From positions 23,360 to 87,359 of the forward strand of contig NZ_VJMG01000069.1 in assembly GCF_007004135.1 (NCBI RefSeq): DNA of 64,000 nt, in the 5' to 3' direction. Shown piece by piece: positions 60,299 to 64,000 of this stretch; position 1 is the first letter of the stretch, and each line of letters starts with the position of its first letter. The notes under the pieces are model-generated. The model had not been told where the DNA came from, did not search any database, and worked only from the letters and a program-made list of their open reading frames with translations. The position numbers and the translations under genes were made by a program. Origin of the DNA: Affinirhizobium straminoryzae (GTDB lineage Bacteria; Pseudomonadota; Alphaproteobacteria; Rhizobiales; Rhizobiaceae).

Positions 60299-61249
60299 TT
60301 GGCAGAGAGCACACCGCCGCACCGCCCGTTCCGGATGGCCTTCAAGGTGTTTTACGACGCCTATTGTCATTTCAACGAGGATGACGGCTGGGCGCTGGCA
60401 AGCCACGTGGCGCTGTCGGGGCTACTCGCCCTGTTTCCCTTCCTGATCTTCGGCACGGCGCTGGCGGGCTTTCTCGGCGCCAACAGTTTTTCCGATACCG
60501 CCGTCCATCTGCTGTTCGACACCTGGCCCTCCGACATTGCCCAGCCGCTGGCCAACGAAGTGCGGCGCGTGCTCGAAATTCCGCGCGGTGGGCTTTTGAC
60601 GATTTCCGTGCTGGCGGCGGCCTATTTCGCCTCGAACGGGGTGGAGGCACTGCGCATTTCGCTGAACCGCGCCTACCGGGTGGCGGAAGACCGTGCCTGG
60701 TATGTGACGCGCCTGGCGAGCCTCGGCTATGTGATCGCGGCGGTCGCGATCTTCGCGGCGATCAGCATCGTGCTGGTGGCGTTGCCGATTGCCATCCGCT
60801 TTGCAGGCTCCCGCCTGCCCTGGCTCAGCGACGAACTCAGCAGCATCGCCAATTTCGGCGTGGTCGGTACGATCATCGTGCTGTTTCTCGGCCTCATCAT
60901 CTGCCACAAATGGTTGCCGGCCGGCCGCCGCCGGGTGGTGGATGTGCTGCCGGGCATCGTGCTGACGCTGCTGTGCTGGGGCGGTTTTGCGTTCGCCTTC
61001 GCCTCCTACCTCGCAACCTTCGCCAATTATGCCGCCACCTATGCCGGGCTTGCCTCGGTGATGATCGTGCTGGTCTTTCTCTACATGGTCGGCGTGATCT
61101 TCATTCTCGGCGCCGAGGTGAACACGGCGCTGATGAAGTACCGCGTTCTGCCAAAAGTTTCCCACGCGCTGGCGAAGCATGGCCGGGCGGAGCAGGCAAA
61201 GCAGAAAACGGTTTCAGAACCCCAGCATCGCGCGAATATCCGCCGGTGA
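60299..61249 (+). CDS. YihY/BrkB-family membrane protein
   Basis: The 316-aa protein has six predicted membrane helices and the YihY/virulence factor BrkB domain: FYDAYCHFNEDDGWALASHVALSG, SNGVEALRISLNRAYRV and VDVLPGIVLTLLCWGGFAFA. Once annotated as RNase BN, it is not a nuclease. TTG at 60299 has GGAG 6 bases upstream; a GTG at 60281 is in frame. Its last 36 bases overlap the convergent gluQRS gene. Confidence 0.9.
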   Translation: MAESTPPHRPFRMAFKVFYDAYCHFNEDDGWALASHVALSGLLALFPFLIFGTALAGFLGANSFSDTAVHLLFDTWPSDIAQPLANEVRRVLEIPRGGLLTISVLAAAYFASNGVEALRISLNRAYRVAEDRAWYVTRLASLGYVIAAVAIFAAISIVLVALPIAIRFAGSRLPWLSDELSSIANFGVVGTIIVLFLGLIICHKWLPAGRRRVVDVLPGIVLTLLCWGGFAFAFASYLATFANYAATYAGLASVMIVLVFLYMVGVIFILGAEVNTALMKYRVLPKVSHALAKHGRAEQAKQKTVSEPQHRANIRR

Positions 61250-62122
61250 GGCACCGGCGGCGCGCAGCGTCGCCAGCCCCGTCGCACCCTCGCTTTTCGA
61301 AAGTTTGCGGCCGTCGTGACCCGGCACCAGCCGGTGGTGGTGATAGAGCGGTTGCGGCAGACCGAGCAGCACCTGCAGCAGGCGGTGGACGGCGGTGGCG
61401 TGGAACAGGTCCAGCCCGCGCACCACATGCGTCACCCCTTGCGCGGCATCGTCCACCACCACCGAGAGATGATAGCTGGAGGGGGCATCCGAGCGCGAGA
61501 GAATGACATCGCCCCAGGCCGCCGGATCGGCAGGGATGGTGCCGGTCTCTCCGTCGCCGTCCTCTTGCCATGTGAGGGGCGATTCGAGCGATTGGCCGAC
61601 CAGCGCAAGCGCCTTTGCCATGTCGAGGCGGATGGCATGCCGCAGGCCGCCGTCCAGAAGCTGCGTGCGCTCGGCCGGGCTGCGGTTGCGGTCATCCGGC
61701 GGGTAGAGCGGCGCACCGTCCGGATCGCGCGGCCATGGCCTGCCGGCAGCTTCGGACGCCGCCACGCGCGCCTTCACCTCGCCGCGCGTCAGGAAGGCCG
61801 GGTAGAGCAGGTCCAGCGCCTCCAGCTTGCTGAGCGCTGCCTGATACGCCTCGACATGGTTCGACTGGTGGCGCACCGGCTCCTCCCATTCGAGACCTAG
61901 CCAGGCGAGATCGCGAAAGATCTCGTGGACGAATTCGGGCCGGCAGCGGGTCTGGTCGATATCCTCGATGCGCAGCAGCAGGCGCCCCCCGGCGCGCTCG
62001 GCCATATCCTGGTTGATCAGGGCGGACAGCGCATGGCCCAGATGCAGGAACCCGTTCGGGCTTGGCGCGAAACGGAAGACGGGCTTTTGACGGTCGACGG
62101 CGTGCATGGTTTCTTGTGCCAC
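61214..62122 (-). CDS. gluQRS: Glutamyl-Q tRNA(Asp) synthetase
   Basis: The 302-aa protein is a truncated class I glutamyl-tRNA synthetase that attaches glutamate to the queuosine base of tRNA-Asp. The HIGH-type motif is FLHLGHALS in FRFAPSPNGFLHLGHA, and the KMSKS-type loop is GRKLSKSEGATG. YHLSVVVDDAAQGVTHVVRG is the substrate-site block. The zinc-ligand cysteines found in E. coli GluQRS are absent (the site reads LLYPAFLTRGE). ATG at 62107 is an alternative start. It functionally pairs with the queuosine-precursor transporter in this window. Confidence 0.93.
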   Translation of the reverse strand: MAQETMHAVDRQKPVFRFAPSPNGFLHLGHALSALINQDMAERAGGRLLLRIEDIDQTRCRPEFVHEIFRDLAWLGLEWEEPVRHQSNHVEAYQAALSKLEALDLLYPAFLTRGEVKARVAASEAAGRPWPRDPDGAPLYPPDDRNRSPAERTQLLDGGLRHAIRLDMAKALALVGQSLESPLTWQEDGDGETGTIPADPAAWGDVILSRSDAPSSYHLSVVVDDAAQGVTHVVRGLDLFHATAVHRLLQVLLGLPQPLYHHHRLVPGHDGRKLSKSEGATGLATLRAAGASPADIRAMLGF

Positions 62123-62140
62123 GAATCGGAAGGATTGGCG

Positions 62141-62782
62141 ATGGTTCAGATACGCGGCATGGCGGAGATCGAGGAAGGGCTTGCCGCGCTCGCCCGGCTG
62201 GATGACCGTCTGTCGACGGTGATTGCGGCGGCAGGGCCGATACCGCTGCGCCTGTCGCCGCCGGGCTTTGCGGGTCTTTGCGAAATCATTGTATCACAGA
62301 TGGTCTCGAAGGCGGCCGCCTCGGCGATCTGGAGCCGCATCCAGGCAGCCGGCGCGATGACGCCTGCCGTCTACCTCGGCCATTCCCCGGAGGTCGTGGC
62401 GGGTTTCGGGCTGTCGCGGGCGAAGGCGAGGGCGATCGAGGGGCTGGCGGCGGCGCTCGTTGAAAGCCGGTTCGATCTCGACGTGCTGTCCTCGCTTGTG
62501 CCGGAGGAGGCGAGGGCCCGGCTCGTGGCGCTGCCCGGCGTCGGCCCCTGGACGGCGGAGGTCTATCTGATGTTCTGCCTTGGCGCGGCGGATGTGTTTC
62601 CGGCCGGTGACGTGGCGCTGAGGGCCGCGGTCGGCCATGCGCTTTCAATGGAAGTGCGGCCATCGGTGCCGGAGGTTTCCGAGCTTTCCCTCTCCTGGCA
62701 GCCCTGGCGCTCCGTGGCTGCCCGTTTGTTCTGGGCCTATTATGCCCGCGTGTTGCGGCGCGACGCCATCCCGATGACGTGA
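62141..62782 (+). CDS. DNA-3-methyladenine glycosylase II family protein
   Basis: The 213-aa HhH-GPD glycosylase has the helix-hairpin-helix LVALPGVGPWTAEVYLMF followed by the catalytic Asp in FPAGDVALRAAVGH. The N-terminal helices with CEIIVSQMVSKAAASAIW fit the AlkA/MAG group. It removes alkylated bases. ATG at 62141 follows GGAAGGA; the long upstream frame is antisense to gluQRS. It starts 18 bp from the gluQRS start, divergent. Confidence 0.93.
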   Translation: MVQIRGMAEIEEGLAALARLDDRLSTVIAAAGPIPLRLSPPGFAGLCEIIVSQMVSKAAASAIWSRIQAAGAMTPAVYLGHSPEVVAGFGLSRAKARAIEGLAAALVESRFDLDVLSSLVPEEARARLVALPGVGPWTAEVYLMFCLGAADVFPAGDVALRAAVGHALSMEVRPSVPEVSELSLSWQPWRSVAARLFWAYYARVLRRDAIPMT

Positions 62783-62881
62783 TGGCCTGCGGCGCACGCT
62801 GCGTCGTCAGGGGGGCTTCACATTCCTGTAACAACGGTCCTAATATAGAAAGACAGAAGCCGAATCGGTGAGGAGCGTCCG

Positions 62882-63439
62882 TTGACGATTGCAGTCTCCC
62901 CGCAGGCCCTGCCGGCGCTCGTGTTGAACGCTGACTACCGGCCGCTGAGTTATTACCCCTTGTCGCTCTGGTCCTGGCAGGACGCGATCAAGGCAGTCTT
63001 CCTCGACCGTGTGAATATCATTGCCGAGTATGACCAGTCCGTATCGTCTCCCACCTTCTCGATGCGATTACCGAGCGTCGTCAGTTTAAAGACCTACGTA
63101 CAGCCCACGAGAAACCCCGCCTTCACCCGCTTCAACGTCTTCCTCCGCGACAAGTTCGAGTGCCAGTACTGCGGTTCGCACGAGGATCTGACCTTCGACC
63201 ACGTGATCCCCCGCGCCCATGGCGGCCATACGACCTGGGAAAACGTGGTGGCCGCCTGCTCCCCCTGCAATCTCAGAAAAGGCAGCAAGCTTCCCAAGCA
63301 GGCCGGCATGCACCCCGCCCAGACGCCCTACCAGCCCACGGTGCAGGACCTGCACAACAACGGGCGGCTTTTCCCCCCGAACTATCTGCATGAAAGCTGG
63401 ATGGACTATCTCTACTGGGATACCGAGCTTCAGCCCTGA
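62882..63439 (+). CDS. HNH endonuclease-domain protein
   Basis: The 185-aa protein has a C-x-x-C zinc pair (CQYCG), the HNH core DHVIPRAHGGHTTWENVV and a second C-x-x-C (CSPCN). The N-terminal LVLNADYRPLSYYPLSLWSW is typical of the small HNH proteins conserved as single genes in alphaproteobacteria. Function is unknown; they are not clearly linked to restriction. Translation begins with TTG at 62882, behind GAGGAG. It converges with dsbB. Confidence 0.93.
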   Translation: MTIAVSPQALPALVLNADYRPLSYYPLSLWSWQDAIKAVFLDRVNIIAEYDQSVSSPTFSMRLPSVVSLKTYVQPTRNPAFTRFNVFLRDKFECQYCGSHEDLTFDHVIPRAHGGHTTWENVVAACSPCNLRKGSKLPKQAGMHPAQTPYQPTVQDLHNNGRLFPPNYLHESWMDYLYWDTELQP

Positions 63440-63591
63440 TGCCCTTCCAGTGCCGCCATTAATTTGCAGAGCGCTCGTCGTGACGTGCGGCTGCCTCTGT
63501 CTTGCGTACCGGAGCCATCCGCACCGGTCCTCTCGCGCGGAAAGGCCCCGCCGTTCTCACACACCGGCCGGATAGGACGTGGCCTTATCGC

Positions 63592-63965
63592 TCAGCTGCG
63601 CTTTGCGAATACGCCGCGAAAGGCGATGGCGGCGAGGATGAGGGCCGCGACGACATTCCAGCCGGCAAGCGACAGACCGAGGATGCGCAGGGCCGCGACC
63701 GTGCAGGAGGGGCCGTGCACGGTGTTCAAGTCTTCCAGCAGGTTCTGTGCGCTGGTGGTGGCCGTGGCGGCAGAGGTTGAGCACGTGGTCGGACCTGGCC
63801 AGAAGCCCCATTCGACGCCGGAATGATAGACGCCCATGCCGGCGGCAATCAGCATCATCACGCCGACCACGCCGATCAGCAGGCGGGTCAGCGCCGGCGG
63901 CAGGCGAAAGGCTGCGGTTGCAAAGGCGCCGAGCGCAATCGGCACACCCCAGTAATAGGGCTCGC
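63592..63965 (-). CDS. dsbB: Disulfide bond formation protein DsbB (5' end missing)
   Basis: The gene is read leftwards and its 5' part is lost at the window edge. The retained part carries SEPYYWGVPIALGAF (normally QREPYYxG in DsbB), membrane helices (LLIGVVGVMMLIAAGMGVYH), and the second periplasmic loop with the cysteines in GPTTCS and GPSCT. Beyond 63965 the minus-strand sequence becomes a reverse copy of the gene itself, so the reading frame there is unreliable. On the plus strand 63969-64000 reads CLLQREPYYWG, the sequence the real gene should have. Confidence 0.85.
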
Positions 63966-64000
63966 TCTGCCTGCTGCAGCGCGAGCCCTATTACTGGGGT
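63946..64000. repeat. Perfect 20-bp inverted repeat with 15-base spacer at the right edge
   Basis: The arm at 63946-63965 (ACCCCAGTAATAGGGCTCGC) is exactly complementary to 63981-64000. The right arm plus spacer encodes CLLQREPYYWG in the opposite orientation to the dsbB gene it duplicates. It looks like a fold-back at a contig end or a small inversion junction. Confidence 0.9.

Overview
The window looks like chromosomal (or chromid) DNA of a member of the Rhizobiaceae (Rhizobium/Agrobacterium/Allorhizobium group). The support is high GC, tightly packed operons with GTGA/ATGA overlaps, and neighbourhoods typical of that family: argH-lptM-lysA-TIGR02302, xerD-aroK-aroB, cobS-cobT, ftsE-ftsX, a CpdR response regulator, DUF2125 and DUF3108 proteins, and a PccR-type regulator divergent from pccB. 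The species cannot be named from the sequence alone.

Region 1 (1-10688) is a propionyl-CoA/methylmalonyl-CoA module: pccR (cut by the left edge), pccB, pccA and the adenosylcobalamin-dependent methylmalonyl-CoA mutase gene scpA (bhbA). It is interrupted by accessory genes. A DUF4160/DUF2442 pair and yghU plus two tandem paralogous orphan genes lie between pccB and pccA. A lone ParD antitoxin beside a large palindromic repeat lies between pccA and scpA. A complete mqsRA toxin-antitoxin operon with a textbook operator follows scpA. This is the most accessory-like part of the window.

Region 2 (10691-20509) holds ispC, a flavoprotein monooxygenase, a small orphan gene, an ExoD-family membrane protein, tRNA-Arg(CCT), an M20 amidohydrolase, a D,D-carboxypeptidase, a His-rich CobW-type GTPase, TusA and a YafK-like L,D-transpeptidase. 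Region 3 (20510-32752) holds accA, xerD with a 50-aa upstream membrane gene, aroK-aroB-CorC/TlyC-like gene, bolA, a J-domain protein, cobS-cobT, a phytase-like secreted protein, a small P-loop kinase, a queuosine-precursor transporter and rpmB. Region 4 (32753-45561) holds a DUF3108 protein, an EamA exporter, gloB with a DUF985 cupin, a methyltransferase, hisC-tyrC, a DUF2125 protein, a ChaC-like cyclotransferase, an acyltransferase, a YdcF protein, ftsE-ftsX, an unknown membrane protein, hpt and cpdR.

Region 5 (45704-64000) holds the large TIGR02302 protein, lysA-lptM-argH, tlpA, 3-hydroxybutyryl-CoA dehydrogenase, a chemoreceptor, etfB-etfA, a rhomboid protease, a PduO-type cobalamin adenosyltransferase, a HIG1 protein, an SDR, a YihY/BrkB protein, gluQRS, a DNA glycosylase, an HNH endonuclease and a truncated dsbB. 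The right edge ends in a perfect 20-bp inverted repeat that folds the dsbB gene back on itself, which may be an assembly artefact.

Functional links: cobS, cobT and the adenosyltransferase make or activate the cofactor that scpA needs. PccA/PccB produce methylmalonyl-CoA for scpA under the likely control of PccR. Hbd and EtfAB serve acyl-CoA oxidation. No methylmalonyl-CoA epimerase or MeaB chaperone gene is seen here.
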